This document shows, in pieces, positions 24,932-36,074 of a stretch of DNA of 64,000 nucleotides. Made by a program: the position numbers and the translations under genes. The stretch spans positions 2,121,428 through 2,185,427 of the forward strand of contig KB722736.1 in NCBI GenBank assembly GCA_000349905.1, written 5' to 3'. Each line of letters opens with the position of its first letter. Position 1 is the first letter of the stretch. The stretch comes from Volvariella volvacea V23 (Eukaryota; Basidiomycota; Agaricomycetes; Agaricales; Pluteaceae). The notes under the pieces are model-generated. The model was not told where the DNA came from. It saw nothing but the letters and a program-made list of their open reading frames with translations, and ran no database searches.

Positions 24932-25766
24932 ATGTCCTTCTCCAAGCTCCTCGACGTCGATACCCAGGTGCCTTCAGTTTGAACACTCTTCCCCACACCG
25001 CTTACTCATGGTTCACCCCACAGCTCACCTTCTATGGGGCATACCACTCCAACAAGATCAATGTCCTCATTCACATCATCTGTGTTCCACTGATCCACTG
25101 GTAAATGCCCAGCGTACATCACCCATTACCGCTGCTTATCCAGTCGCTTGTTCTGCTCATCAGGTCCTTCCAAGTTCTCGCTGCCCCGCTCGCCACCCCA
25201 TCCATCTTCCCAAAGATTCACTACGAAATCAATGAATACCTGGCATTTGACCTCAACATCCCCACCATCATCACAATCCTCTTCCTATCCTACTACTTCC
25301 TTCTCGAACCGGTCGCTGCCGTAAGTTGCGTTGCTCAGTCAGCACTTCACCTCTTCATAACCACTGTCTCAGTTCTTATATGTCCCCCAATTGACTCTGT
25401 CAAACCTGACTGCTACTGCATTTGCACATGGTCAAGGTCATCTCGCATACGCTGCGTATCTGCACGCCTTCTGCTGGATAGCTCAATTCCTTGGCCATGG
25501 TCTTGCTGAAAAGCGTGCCCCAGCATTATTGGACAACCTGATCGGAGGTATGCCCCCCTTACTGAATGATTGTACCTTTCTTTCTGTGTTCTCAATTGCC
25601 TTCTATAGCCCTCGTATTAGCACCTTTCTTTGTGCATCTCGAAATTCTGTACAAGGTTGGTTACCGACCAGAAATGCACAAGCGCATTCAAAACAGCATC
25701 GGGAAGGAAATTGCAAGGATTCGCAAGGCCGAAGGTGATAAGAAGCGCGCTGCGAAGAAGCTTTGA
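24932..25766 (+). CDS. DUF962 / Mpo1-like ER membrane dioxygenase
   Basis: Yeast Mpo1 is an Fe(II)-dependent ER enzyme of the phytosphingosine to odd-chain fatty acid pathway. Five exons: 24932-24967, 25024-25100, 25164-25320, 25373-25547 and 25609-25766; 200 residues, in phase. The family hallmark is TFYGAYHSNKINVLIHIICV near the N-terminus, with the conserved His residues; later blocks are LAYAAYLHAFCWIAQFLGHG and LVLAPFFVHLEILYKVGYRP. Several hydrophobic segments suggest a multi-pass membrane protein, and the C-terminus is Lys/Arg-rich. The first exon encodes only 12 residues and joins directly to the hallmark. Confidence 0.9.
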
Positions 25767-26065
25767 AGGGGTCCATAACGACTGAAACTGCTGCTATCTA
25801 CAATTTCTCTGTAAAGTTACTGTATAATGGAACTATGACTTGTCTATGAATTTTCACTAGACCAAACTTTCACTCGATGAGCATCGGGCCATAGCAAGTG
25901 AGTAGCCTTGACGAAGGAAGCACGCATTCACAACGCTAACAGACGTTCGAAGCCTGGGCGCTCCTTGTCAGGTTGTCAGAGAAGGCGTCCCGGAATGATC
26001 GGACATGTTAGGCACAACAATGTATATTATGACCTTTAGAAAGCACAATCCAAGGATATGGAAGC
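25767..26065. other. Convergent spacer, no gene
   Basis: A 299-bp interval between the MPO1-like stop and the dehydrogenase stop. Nothing recognisable; presumably two 3' ends. Confidence 0.5.
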
Positions 26066-27561
26066 TTACAACTGCTCAGTAAGGCTCTTAGGAGGCGGTA
26101 ATGCAGGTTCACCCAGTGGTGTAACATATGAAGCAGTCAATCCTCCATCTACTTTGAAGTCTGTGCCCTGCATAGGACGTCAACTACACGAGTAGCTGCG
26201 GGCACAGGAACAACTCACGGTGATATAGCTGCTATCTTCGCTAGCAACTGATAGGCAGGTAGAGCCCGCGTTAATATGATAAGAAGCGTAGGGGTATCAA
26301 GACCTACGGAACAGAGCAGCCCTTGCAATTTCCACAGCCTCGCCAAACCTACCCATAGGCAGGTGGACAAGCCGCCGTTCCCGCTTTTCTGGAGTGTTTA
26401 AGAAGTCCATGAGGAGAGCTACGGGGGGATCAATGAAGTAAATCGCATAGATCTAAATCTTACGAGTATGCTTACGCGTCTTCAATGGTCCTCTAGAGTC
26501 AATTTCAGCGCGGGGTTAGTGGGAAACTAAAGGGATAGCTAGCTCACGGGCATATTGAGTTTATGCGAATGCCTTCACGAGCATGGACCATAGCAAGTTC
26601 TCTTGTCATCGCGAGGACTGCACCCTGGCACAACGGTTTTAATCACACGGAGTCGCATCCCTCGGTGAACTCACCTTCGAGGCAGTGTCTATATGCCAGT
26701 GAGTTTCAAGGAAGCGGATAAGGAACGCGGCGACAGAAGCGGGAGAACCTCATTATACATACATGCCAATTGCGGTGTTGCGGCGCCCATAATAGCCACG
26801 AAACTGGCGGTATTGATGATGCTTCCGCCGACGTTGAGCCGTTTCTCTGGGTGGACGGGATTGTTACGCATCGCTAAAATGGCATACTTGCACCCCCACC
26901 AAACTCCCTTGAGGTTGATTTGCATCGTAAGGTCCCAAATCTTCTCCTCGGTGTTCAGTGCATTATCATCCGCCGGGTGCATGATCCCTAAGTATTGACG
27001 CAACCCAAGGCACAACACATCATAGCGTTCCATCAGACACGAGGATCTCATAGGGAAATAACTTTGATAGGGGTAACCTACCAGCGTTATTGAACTGGAT
27101 GTACAGTATTAATTTATTTGCATCTACTCATCCGCGTAGTGGCAGCTTAGGGGGTGAACTTACCATCACGTCGAGGCGCCCAAATTCCTGGACAGCTCGA
27201 TCCACAGTAGCCTTGACGTCGGCCTCTTTGCCAACATCTGTTTTGACAGCAATGACCTTCACATTAGGGTATTTCTTCCTGATCGAGGCAGCAGCTTTCT
27301 CCGCTGCTTCTAGATTGATGTCGGCTAGAACTACATTGGCCCCCTCCTGGGCGAATAGAATAGACGACTCAAGGCCAATCCCACTGGGGATCGCATTCGA
27401 GAATTCGTACCCTGACTTGAATATGTCGTCGAGCACTCGGATCATGTACACTCACGATCCAGCACCCGTAACAATGGCGGACTGGTGCAAAGAAAGGTCA
27501 ATTCACTGTTCGGCACTGAGCAGGAATATTAGTTTACCTTGTGTTGGAGGCGTCCAGTCAT
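26066..27561 (-). CDS. Short-chain dehydrogenase/reductase (classical SDR)
   Basis: An NAD(P)-dependent oxidoreductase of unknown substrate. Eleven exons: 27561-27538, 27481-27456, 27383-27164, 27094-27082, 26987-26763, 26688-26675, 26624-26548, 26492-26476, 26418-26308, 26247-26219 and 26167-26066; 285 residues, in phase. SDR motifs appear only after joining the small exons: the TGAGSGIG cofactor loop, D at ADINLE, FNNAG (entirely on a 13-nt exon plus two bases), NVGGSIINTAS, the catalytic Y-x-x-x-K (YTASKG, across the 14-nt exon), INSICPGPLKTP and the C-terminal GTDFKVDGGLTASYV. Seven of the eleven exons are under 80 nt. Length and motif spacing match the family, so it is probably functional. 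Confidence 0.9.
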
Positions 27562-27886
27562 TCTTGCTTTACTCGTACGACGAGGGATGGAGAAAGATAA
27601 CCGATAGGGACCAAGATAACGAGTCGTCTGATCGTGACGCGGTCCGGGTCACGACACGATGTTACCTTGAGCTTGTCACTGACCGCGATTCAGCAACTAT
27701 GGAATCTAGTTAAGTGTAATTAAAGTGAGGATAACGTTATTGCACTAAATAGAATGGCTCGGTAATTGTACTTGTAGAAGTTCACGATGATATGACGTCA
27801 AGTAGAAAGCAAATATGCAACAAAGCAATGAGAATACAAGATTATAGCAATCAGAAAGCATGAGAAGCAAAGATTCTAGCGGCGTT
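27562..27886. other. Spacer between SDR and the downstream - strand gene, no gene
   Basis: 325 bp; serves as the upstream region of the dehydrogenase and the 3' flank of the next - strand gene. No element recognised. Confidence 0.4.
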
Positions 27887-29435
27887 CTAACGCAAATCCT
27901 CGGGAAAGTCTGGAGGGTAGCTGCCACCTTCGTTATCAAACATATCTCGAAAGTCCTTGACTACGTCAGGTAGTGAATGAACCGAGGTTGAGTTTGATGA
28001 CTGTGTAGAGGGGCTGGTGTAATCCGTTCGTGATTGCTCAGAAACCCGAGCTGGGGTGAGTGGTGGTTTGGGATTGATAGCCTGTGACTGAGTTACATTA
28101 CGGGGAACATAGTTGTTCACCCTTCTGAGCTGAGATATATTTTTGCTGAACTCCTCGTCGTTATCAGTATCGGATTCAGTCGCAGAATCGCTACGAGGTG
28201 TTGAGAGCGGCAATTCCACATCTTCTTGATCTTCTGCCTCGTCCAAGAATAGACTTGCAATGTCGGGGTCCTGAGTTGGGAACGCAAACAGTACTTCGGA
28301 ATGGGTTCGTGGAGGAGGATTAGGTTGGGAAGATTGCCACGGGATGGACGATGAAGGTGTCAGCACCTCTTTTTCCGTCCTGTAATCTGGCTTTTGCTTC
28401 TGTCGAGGAGCACTGTTAACAGAAAATATGAGGAGAGTGTCATTTCTCAGGAGTTTGAGAAGAACCTAACCTAACAACGGCCACAGGAGAAGTTGGTAGG
28501 AGTTGCGATAACCCACGAGTCATGTTCAACTCTTTTTCTATGCTCTGTGAGCTCTGCACAATGTCGTGGTCACCAGGGTCGTCGTGATAGGGCGTTGATG
28601 TTGGTGGGAGTTGCATACGACCCCTCAAATTTGGTGAGACGAGGTGGGGGCCGAGCAGTTGAGTCTGAGATGAGGGTACTGTATGCATATCAGAATCTAT
28701 AGACAAGTCCAGAGCAACAAAATCGTCTCCAGACTGGCTAGGCGGATCGTGATAATCGGGACTTCGTGAAGGAATGAGCGGAGAATGGGGGGTTGATTTG
28801 TCATTACTTGGAAGAGCAATGTTTCCGTCCTCGGTCTCGCCCATTACAATAGACTGGGGACTAAGCCTGCTTTGCGGCCCTCCATTCGCAGGCCCTGGTG
28901 ACTCCCCCATTTTCGATGAGCGCATAAGACCACCTAGTTGAGGCGATGGTAACGACAGGGGTGGAAAGCGCGGTAAACTGAGCGGGTCAAATAATGGGTC
29001 GTGTATGCCCTTGAAGCGCTTCTTCTGAGGACGGGAGGTGGGTGGTGGCGTTTGTAGGGATGTGCCTCCGGCGAGAGCTGATCCTGGAACGGTCGGCACA
29101 TGACGCACGGGGATACCCTGTGGTTTATGCATCAAGTCCACTTCAGCTCCTGAGTGCGATGTATGAGCATTTGACGCAGGGGGGTCCAAGTTACCCGACA
29201 GCGACTTCGTCATCGGAACCGGGGTAGTGCTGCGAGATAAACTGTCTCTGATGGACGAACTACGCGAGAAAGCGCCACCCAAGCCTTGATACCTGTTAAC
29301 CCCATCTTTCTTTGCCTTCTTGAGAGGTGGGGGTGTCTCATCATTGCTTCGTTGGTTGGATCGGATCCGACGCTTGGCAGAAGTTTGGTGCTTGTCTATG
29401 CGCGGGAAGAAATCATAAAGGGTGGTATCGGGCAT
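27887..29435 (-). CDS. Unknown Ser/Pro-rich, probably nuclear protein
   Basis: Two exons: 29435-28471 and 28412-27887, with a 58-nt GT-AG intron; 496 residues, in phase. I recognise no domain. The extreme N-terminus (MPDTTLYDFFPR) resembles a PCNA-interacting peptide, QxxLxxFF, but with Asp in place of Gln. Basic clusters follow (AKRRIRSNQR, PLKKAKK) that could be nuclear-localisation signals. The rest is Ser/Pro/Asp-rich and low in predicted order; the C-terminal quarter is acidic. It is divergent from the dUTPase gene, which also suits a nuclear or replication role, but that is only context. Confidence 0.65.
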
Positions 29436-29860
29436 GACCAGGGATGCAGGTGGCTTGTCCCAGCTGTACGAGAACTCCCTGCAGCGAAATTAGGGTATCA
29501 AGGGTATACTGGTGCCTAAATGAGGACGCGTGGCTTTGCGAGGCGCGTGGGTCAAAGAGCAGCAGCAAACACTGCCAAACTTACGCGGTGAAATTTTGCT
29601 GACTCAATCAACCACCCAAGCCATGAGTCAGGTTACTTAAATCCTGGGCCTTGTATTTTTGAATGGACTGGACGCGTTTACAAGCCGGGTTGAATACTAG
29701 ACGAAAGGAAAATGACTGACTCCGATCGCGAAGCCAATTAATTTTAAGCGGAGCTGATACTGAGTTGACGCGCTGCGCGTGATCCTGTTTACTGTCACAA
29801 GAAGAAACTGTAACGCAAGCATTTCGTTTACTGCTCCCAACCACTCTCCATTCAACTACC
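29436..29860. promoter_or_regulatory. Shared upstream region, unknown protein / dUTPase
   Basis: These 425 bp lie between divergent starts. Two near-identical motifs ACGCGTGG and GCGCGTGG occur at about 29525-29551, and an ACGCG-containing segment occurs near 29670 and 29768. ACGCGT-like sites mark G1/S (MBF-type) promoters in fungi, which would fit a dUTPase gene. This is inference. Confidence 0.3.
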
Positions 29861-30543
29861 ATGGTTCGCCAAACCAAAAAGCGAAGACTCTCTTATAACG
29901 ACGGACCTGCCTCTGGGCTTCGCATAAAGCGGCACTCTGATAAAGCAAAGATGCCAACAAGAGGCTCAGCGCACGCTGCGGGGTACGACCTCTACAGGTA
30001 AGCTCTTTCGCTCTCGAACGCAATAACCTCTTACCATAAGTCATCACAGTGCGGAGCGCACAATCATCAGTGCACGCGGCAAGGCTGCTATTGATACCCA
30101 AATTTCCGTCGCTGTACCCCCCGGGACATATGGCAGAGTTGCCCCACGAAGTGGCTTAGGTACGCTCTCTATGTTTCAAGGATTAATCATCACTAACAAG
30201 TCTTAGCCTCTAAGTTTATGATTGATACAGGTGCAGGCGTCATCGATGCCGATTACCGCGGCATTGTCAAAGTCATACTCTTCAATCATTCCGACCGTGA
30301 CTTCGAGAGTCAGTTCCTGCATATCCTCATCTCATGACGCTGCGGCTAATATTGCGTAGTCCAAGAAGGTGATCGGATAGCACAGCTCATCCTCGAGAAA
30401 ATTTACACGCCCGAGGTTGTGGAAGTCGAGGTATGTTAAATATTGTATGTTGTTGTCAGTGGCTAATACCATGACAGGAGTTGGATGAGACGGAACGTGG
30501 CATAGGTGGCTTCGGTTCCACTGGTGGGCATAAGGAACTGTAG
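29861..30543 (+). CDS. DUT1: Deoxyuridine 5'-triphosphate nucleotidohydrolase
   Basis: Hydrolyses dUTP to dUMP, keeping uracil out of DNA and feeding dTMP synthesis; a homotrimer. Five exons: 29861-29997, 30050-30159, 30207-30308, 30360-30430 and 30478-30543; introns of 47-52 nt; 161 residues, in phase. All five trimeric-dUTPase motifs are present in order: [27 protein letters not shown] with the catalytic Asp, [11 protein letters not shown], and the C-terminal [10 protein letters not shown] arm. The N-terminus ([12 protein letters not shown]) is basic and may be a nuclear signal. Confidence 0.95.
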
Positions 30544-30678
30544 ACTTGGACGTTTGCTAACGTTATCGTAATCCTTTGTGCTCCCAATTGTTGTAACTTA
30601 TGTACTGTACGAACGGCATTCCTACCCGGAATGCATCAATTAATTCACTCTACAATACCCTAAGAATAAACTCACAGT

Positions 30679-31143
30679 TCACCGTTTACGGTCCGAATCG
30701 ACCAAATAAAAGTCTCCTTGAGTACGTGACGCGTATTGAAGTAGTTCATTGCCGTTCAGTTCATCCAATGACGATGATGCATGAGGCTGACGATCAGCGT
30801 CTTCAACGGTTCTACGGGATGCCACATGAACACCCGATGTGTCCACTAGTTTAACCGCCTCTACTAGCCTCACCATTTCTTCGATACCCTTCTTCAAGTT
30901 GACCCACTCCGGCGAGTTTCTTGGAGGTGGAATGAGTGCAGCCAGTTGGTGAAGATGTTCAAGTGTTGTATCGGAAAGCTCTGGGGTTGGGTATGAAGAC
31001 AGGATTCGATGGACCGACCATGTAGGTGTTAATGGGATTCCACAAGGGTCTATTTGGTGCACTGGCTTCACGGTTGAGGACCAACGACGGGGTAAACGGT
31101 GTGGTAGTTGACGCAGTGTATTAATTCTCTGAGCGAGATTCAT
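30679..31143 (-). CDS. Mitochondrial Glu-tRNA(Gln) amidotransferase subunit, GatC/Gta3-like
   Basis: Probably part of the mitochondrial GatCAB/GatFAB complex that converts Glu-tRNA(Gln) to Gln-tRNA(Gln). A single exon of 154 residues. The N-terminus is Arg-rich with no acidic residue in the first ~25 (RLPRRWSSTV), typical of a mitochondrial presequence. Family-like blocks are PTWSVHRILSSYP, TLEHLHQLAALIPPP, MVRLVEAVKLVDTSGV and the C-terminal ELLQYASRTQGDFYLV, which matches the GatC tail pattern. The frame is open further upstream, but the Met at 31143 is chosen because of the presequence and the divergent gene 86 bp away. Confidence 0.75.
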   Translation of the reverse strand: MNLAQRINTLRQLPHRLPRRWSSTVKPVHQIDPCGIPLTPTWSVHRILSSYPTPELSDTTLEHLHQLAALIPPPRNSPEWVNLKKGIEEMVRLVEAVKLVDTSGVHVASRRTVEDADRQPHASSSLDELNGNELLQYASRTQGDFYLVDSDRKR

Positions 31144-31229
31144 GATGAAGAGGAAGGATCTGAGTTTGAAATTTTTGGTCAGTCCAAGTGCATCAAACCG
31201 GCATCTGACAACTTCCCACCACCAACGCC
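31144..31229. promoter_or_regulatory. 86-bp bidirectional promoter, GatC-like / mS34-like
   Basis: The two divergent start codons are only 86 bp apart, so the transcripts must share control DNA or overlap at their 5' ends. Both products are predicted to serve mitochondrial translation. Confidence 0.5.
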
Positions 31230-31681
31230 ATGTTCGGTACTGTCCCCCGTATGTCTGCCTCTGGTTCCAGTGTTGCTCGTTCTCTACAGAGCCTACTACC
31301 CAAGCAACTCCCGCCTTCACTTGCTCAGAAACCTGGAAACCTCTATGAAATATTATCCAAGACCCCTTCCGGTGGTGTGGGCAAGGAAGTTCACCAATTA
31401 CGGTGGAACGAGAAGCAGATATCCGAATCTTTTTGGTTGGTGACACGGACGAAGTTCAAGTGTGAAGGGAAGCATGGAAAGGCGTGGGGGAAGTTGTATT
31501 GGAAGGGTGTGTGCTTCTTGTAGCTAAGTGCGCCCGCCAACTAACCCCCACTGCAGGTAAACTCGTCAGTCCAAGAGAAGAGCGCATCCCAGGCTCTCTG
31601 AAATATGCGTGGGCTGAAGGCCGCTCTCTGGCGCGTATTCCCAAAGACCAAGCGAAGGTGCGTAAGCTTCCCTTGTGTTAA
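31230..31681 (+). CDS. Mitochondrial small-subunit ribosomal protein mS34-like
   Basis: Two exons: 31230-31506 and 31557-31681, with a 50-nt intron; 133 residues. The N-terminus is Ser/Arg-rich and lacks acidic residues, consistent with mitochondrial import. The core VGKEVHQLRWNEKQISESFW, then LVTRTKFKCEGKHGKAWGK, resembles the MRP-S34 family (GVG...W...SFW..TR). The end is ambiguous. A GT donor at 31652 (AAG|gtgcgtaag) and an acceptor at 31717 would splice AAG directly onto TGA at 31718-31720, removing the last few residues. The alternative Met at 31251 is also possible. The family call is moderate. Confidence 0.7.
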
Positions 31682-31960
31682 CCGGGCCCTTTGCCTCACC
31701 CGAGCCCTCCAAAACAGTGAATACTGACATAATTGAATATGCTGAGTGTCGCTGGATATGATACTTATACCATGACTTAAAAAGTATCCTTCTTCAATCT
31801 AATCGAGCTAGAGTGATATAGTACGTTCATGTCTGACTCCTGAAGTGACTTAAAATCAATGAAAGCACGTAGGATAAATCGGCATTGCGTCAATGATTTG
31901 CAATACATTATCTCTCAGACAATTTCTAATCCCAGAATATCCTATATCACGGACTGATGT

Positions 31961-32471
31961 TTACAAACCGCGGTAGGTAGCGATTTGAGCGAGAGCACGG
32001 CTAATTTGACTAGGTGTGAATTCGGTCAAGCAAAAATTGTCGCTGTAATCCATATAGTTGTCTGGCAATCGCTGTTAGTCGGAGGACCGGTCAAGGTAAG
32101 GTTTGGACACTTACGGATGGGGTCGGGACCTCCACCAGGGCATGTATCACGACTAATGGGACAACCCAAAGCAGGTGTAGCCTCAGGGGGGGTATCGGCG
32201 ACCAGGTCACCAGAACCAGTGCACCCATCCTGGAAGGTGTGGTAAAGACCAACCCAGTGACCAACTTCGTGTGTTAAAGTTTGACCGAGATTGAAGTTGG
32301 GTGTGCTACCACCGGAGAGCGTTGAGAACCTCACAACTAAAGCAGGTGGTCAGCACACATTGACGCTGAGCCGACATCTATACATACCTACTCCATCATC
32401 TCTTGGGTTGCCCCTGTAGCTAGATGGGAAAGTAGCATAGCCGAGGAGGTTAGAGATCGACGCGGCGGAAC
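31961..32471 (-). pseudogene. 5'-truncated M43-type metalloprotease copy
   Basis: The first of three tandem protease copies. Only the C-terminal catalytic half is found: exons at 32471-32388, 32336-32115 and 32061-31961, joined in frame. It keeps the zinc site [11 protein letters not shown] and the downstream [29 protein letters not shown] and Met-turn-like segments, ending YRGL. Upstream DNA shows no counterpart of the signal peptide, propeptide-like region or NVYTVG segment present in the other two copies. Its introns differ from theirs: one after DDGV, and none at the NLGQ/TLTHE position. It may be a decayed copy or a gene with an unrecognised 5' part. Secreted peptidase activity is unlikely as it stands. 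Confidence 0.65.
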
Positions 32472-33917
32472 CTAAGCCAAATCGTGGTGAGTCTTTCCCT
32501 CCAAAAGTGATAGAGTGAATTGTCTACCTGCAGAGATTCAAAGCAGGAGCATGTGTTCGGATTATTCAGAATTCCCTGGCAAACCTCGGCAGGGATAGAG
32601 GGTCGATAAGATATGCACAGGTGCTTCTTGCAATAGTCTTTAACTGCACTCTCCTTCATCACATGGCTCACAAGTAATAAAGACTCGTTCCTTATCCACG
32701 CATCTTAATATCATCCGTACACACGCCTTGAAGTCAAATATTGGTCTCACGTGACGACCATTGGCACAAAGAATGATCCCTGCTGGTGCTACAGACAGCA
32801 GTAAAATGCGGAAATTCCGATGGAACTGTAGCTGGTTTGGTTACTTGGCAATGTGCTTCCTCATTGTTAGGGATACGAGAGGTCTGAACTTATATTGCTA
32901 TGATGCAATTCGCGGACCCCCGCTATGATCCAACGTCTTGTACCATGCGATCCCCTGCGGCACGGGTCAACTGCAGAGATGACGCCCAACAGGATTTGTT
33001 ACGCGAAGTTTGATGGCCTCGCCATCACTCCATCAGATCGCTTGCGTTCCGCGATCGCTGCGATACTACAAAGTGCTATGCTACTACTAATAGCCTTACC
33101 GGGTCCTGGTCGTGATACTTATATAGCGCTGCTTAATGCTGCAACGAGTTTACAGTGCTCTCTTCCCGAGTGTTGTATTGAGACCCATCCGAACCACCAC
33201 ATGACATAGCTTTCAGAAGGAAGCGTAATTTTCGGGTAGGTGGTTAGCTGCACGTCCATCACCTACGAACTATGAAGTCCTAATTACTAAATCAAGAGAG
33301 TGATTGGAGCTGGTAGTAACAATGACCCAACGAACTTAACCCCAACTTATAGCTTGAATGCCTTGAGCAGCATCTTGGCAACGGACATCGTGAAGCGAGC
33401 TCAGTTTATGCACCTAGCCATGCGACCTACTCATAAATACATCTGTACACACGCTCGGGGCTTGCTGTAATGATTATACCAGTGAGCTATGCTGCGCTAG
33501 CGTGGCGTTTTGAGGCCCAAGGGCACCTCGTCACTATCCGCCAAGCCTGGTACTATTCTTGATCCGCTCTCACTTAAGCGGTGTTATGTGCCTATTTATG
33601 GGAAGAGCAAAAGTGAATCGATACTTCTCTAAGAACATTGGTCTTATGATGATCATGTAGGTAGTAAATTCCCCATTCCGAGCGGTGCCGATAATTGATC
33701 AAAAGCAACCAAGTGATAACCACACTGGACTCACTGATATCTAGAATTGGCGAATGTCATACTTTCAACCACGCGTGTTTCCATATTACTGGAGTTTCTC
33801 CAGAAATTGTGAACAAGGTAAGAATATTCCACGAGCATGATACATTTTTGAGCACTATAAGCGACACCCAGTGTGACCCCTAACCATTGTACATGACTAT
33901 TGTACAATTTGAATAAC
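32472..33917. other. 1.4-kb spacer between protease copies 1 and 2
   Basis: No recognisable gene, repeat or remnant of the protease N-terminal half. Scattered short frames on both strands look like noise. The left part serves as the 5' flank of the truncated copy, the right part as the 3' flank of copy 2. Confidence 0.45.
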
Positions 33918-35045
33918 TTAAGCCGAGATACCACGGTATGTGAGGATCTGGGACTTGAGGCGAGTGACCTGGCCAGGGGTGAACTCAGTCATGCAGCTAT
34001 CGTACGAGTAATCCATGTAGTTGTCTAGAGCAGAGTTGAGTGTGATCCGGGATAGGAGGCAGGGGACTACACTTACGGATGGGGTCGACGCCTCCACCAG
34101 CGCAGGTGTCACGACCAGTGGGGCAACCGGAGGCAGGAGAGGCTTCAGGAGGAGTATCGGAGACCTGGTCACCAGATCCAGAGCAGCCACCCTGGAAGGT
34201 GTGGTACAAGCCCACCCAGTGTCCAGCCTCATGAGTCAAGGTCTGGAAACAAATTGTAAGAAAACGTTGCAGGCAAGATAGAACTTGATTTGCGTACATG
34301 GCCCAAGTTATAGTTTGTGGTTGAACCACCGGGGACAGACGAGAAGAGAATGACAACACCGTCATCAAGAGGAGCACTAGAATAACTGGATGGGAATGTA
34401 GCATATCCCAAAAGCCCAGCACCTGAGCCAGATCGGAAGCTATTGCGGGTGAGCGTTTGCGCATTACTGAAGTAGGTAGAGCCACCTACCCGACAGTGTA
34501 GACGTTGAGGGCATTGGAGCCACCCTGCCTCAAAGCGTTCTTCATCGCAGTTTGCTGAGAACTGCTAGGTCCAACGTTATTGAACCAATCTGCATTGACG
34601 GTACGGGTTGTGCCCGCAAGGGACCAAGAAAGTCCAGCGGATGCATATGCCGTGTTCAGAACCTGGATCTGTGCAGAAATTTGAGAATCAGGGATATTTC
34701 CACCATTGAGAGTGGAATCCGCGCTGATGACATGGAAGTAGACCTGATAGCATGGTGAGCCCTGAGCAAATCGACAATAATAGCTTTGCGTACAGGGATT
34801 GTGGCAGCTTCGATTGTAGGATCTCCTGCTGCTGCAGGCACGATTTTGTGTTGTTGGAAGTGTGCCTCTGCAGCAATCAACTGCTGCTCAGTGATCACAG
34901 TACCGCAAGCTCTGCGCGACGTGATGTAAGCATTCCTATCGTTCATCTATTATTGGTAAATTCACCTTGGGGTGGTGGTGTTAAGAGGTGTCGCCAAAGC
35001 GAGGACAGCACCGAGAACGAAGGTTATAGAGAGAGAGCGGAACAT
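33918..35045 (-). CDS. Secreted M43-type zinc metalloprotease (copy 2)
   Basis: An extracellular endopeptidase of the pappalysin-like M43B family. Six exons: 35045-34966, 34911-34794, 34743-34490, 34439-34298, 34242-34077 and 34024-33918; introns of 49-55 nt; 288 residues, in phase, the usual fungal length. The signal peptide is clear ([18 protein letters not shown]). Then come [41 protein letters not shown] and [20 protein letters not shown]. The zinc-binding [11 protein letters not shown] is followed by the conserved Cys-containing [26 protein letters not shown] and the Met-turn HNYMDY. All catalytic features are intact. It is the best-preserved copy of the cluster. Confidence 0.92.
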
Positions 35046-36074
35046 GTTGAGAGAGGTGGGCGAGCTGTAGCTTGTGTCTTGCGTTCATAGCAAGGTCGAG
35101 CAAGGTTTTATACCCCCAGCAGCATCTTACCTCCGTGTGGTTAGCTACGGTGATATTTTTGAACTGGGCAATCCATGTGGAATGCTGGGCAGTATTAGTC
35201 GGACTTCAGGACAAAAGGGAATGACAGAGGACGACGGAAGCATACCACCGTGTGCAGCAATTACGCGTGATAAAGCGCGAATTGTCAGGTACATCGAGCA
35301 CGCCGTGGCCCTTCGAGGCGGGTAGGCTGTGCACCATAAGCTCCTGTCGATATCGCTAGCGATATCAGAATGAACGCGGTGCGAACGGGCGTGCAGCCGG
35401 ACTCTCTCAATAGATGCGATGGTACCTCTAAGAGGTGGCCAAAACTACAGAAATAATTGCGATTAGTAGGGCAAAGTTAGCTGTGGGTGTATCAATATTT
35501 CATGAGGGGTAGTAGGAGGCTTAGGTCAGAACCACGCAAGGGAATGTCCATCACGACGACAGAAGCATAAACAGCACCGTACTTACCCCAAACAATAAAC
35601 TCGCTAGCCCTGATGATCCATTGCGGGCAATCAAAATGTACGATTCTTCGGTCTCGCATGCAGCAAGTCTCGTCTGCTCGGATATTTGCTGACAACAAAT
35701 ATCTTACTACCAGACAGGACCGTGCCCTATTCCTCTCCAGAAGTTTTTTTATCGTTGGAAACCAATGGAACCAGAGTGGAGTCATGTATAATTTGCAACT
35801 GTGCTCATGCGGAAGCTCTGATAACTGACGTGCACTTAAGTTTCAGTGCTGAAAGCGCGTCTAAAAATAGCACAGCAACACATCCAGGTTAAGCGGCATG
35901 ATATTCTTTGAGCTGACGTTGCGGCGTTCTAAATTAGAATAATACGAGCAGCCACGCGGGGACAGGACATATGAATTTAAGAACGAAGTGTCGACCTGAC
36001 AGAGGTACGCGTGATTATAAGGTACACATGGTAACGGGAACGAATCAGTGTTTATTTTTACACCCACCAGACTC
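35046..36074. other. 1.0-kb spacer between protease copies 2 and 3
   Basis: Upstream DNA of copy 2 and 3' flank of copy 3. No gene seen. It contains a perfect 18-bp palindrome at 35349-35366 (core GCTAGC). Confidence 0.45.

Noticed and set aside
33460..33540. tRNA-like stretch (ccagtgagctatgctgcgc)
   Set aside because: No matching acceptor stem, T-loop GTTCRA or promoter boxes in the right spacing.
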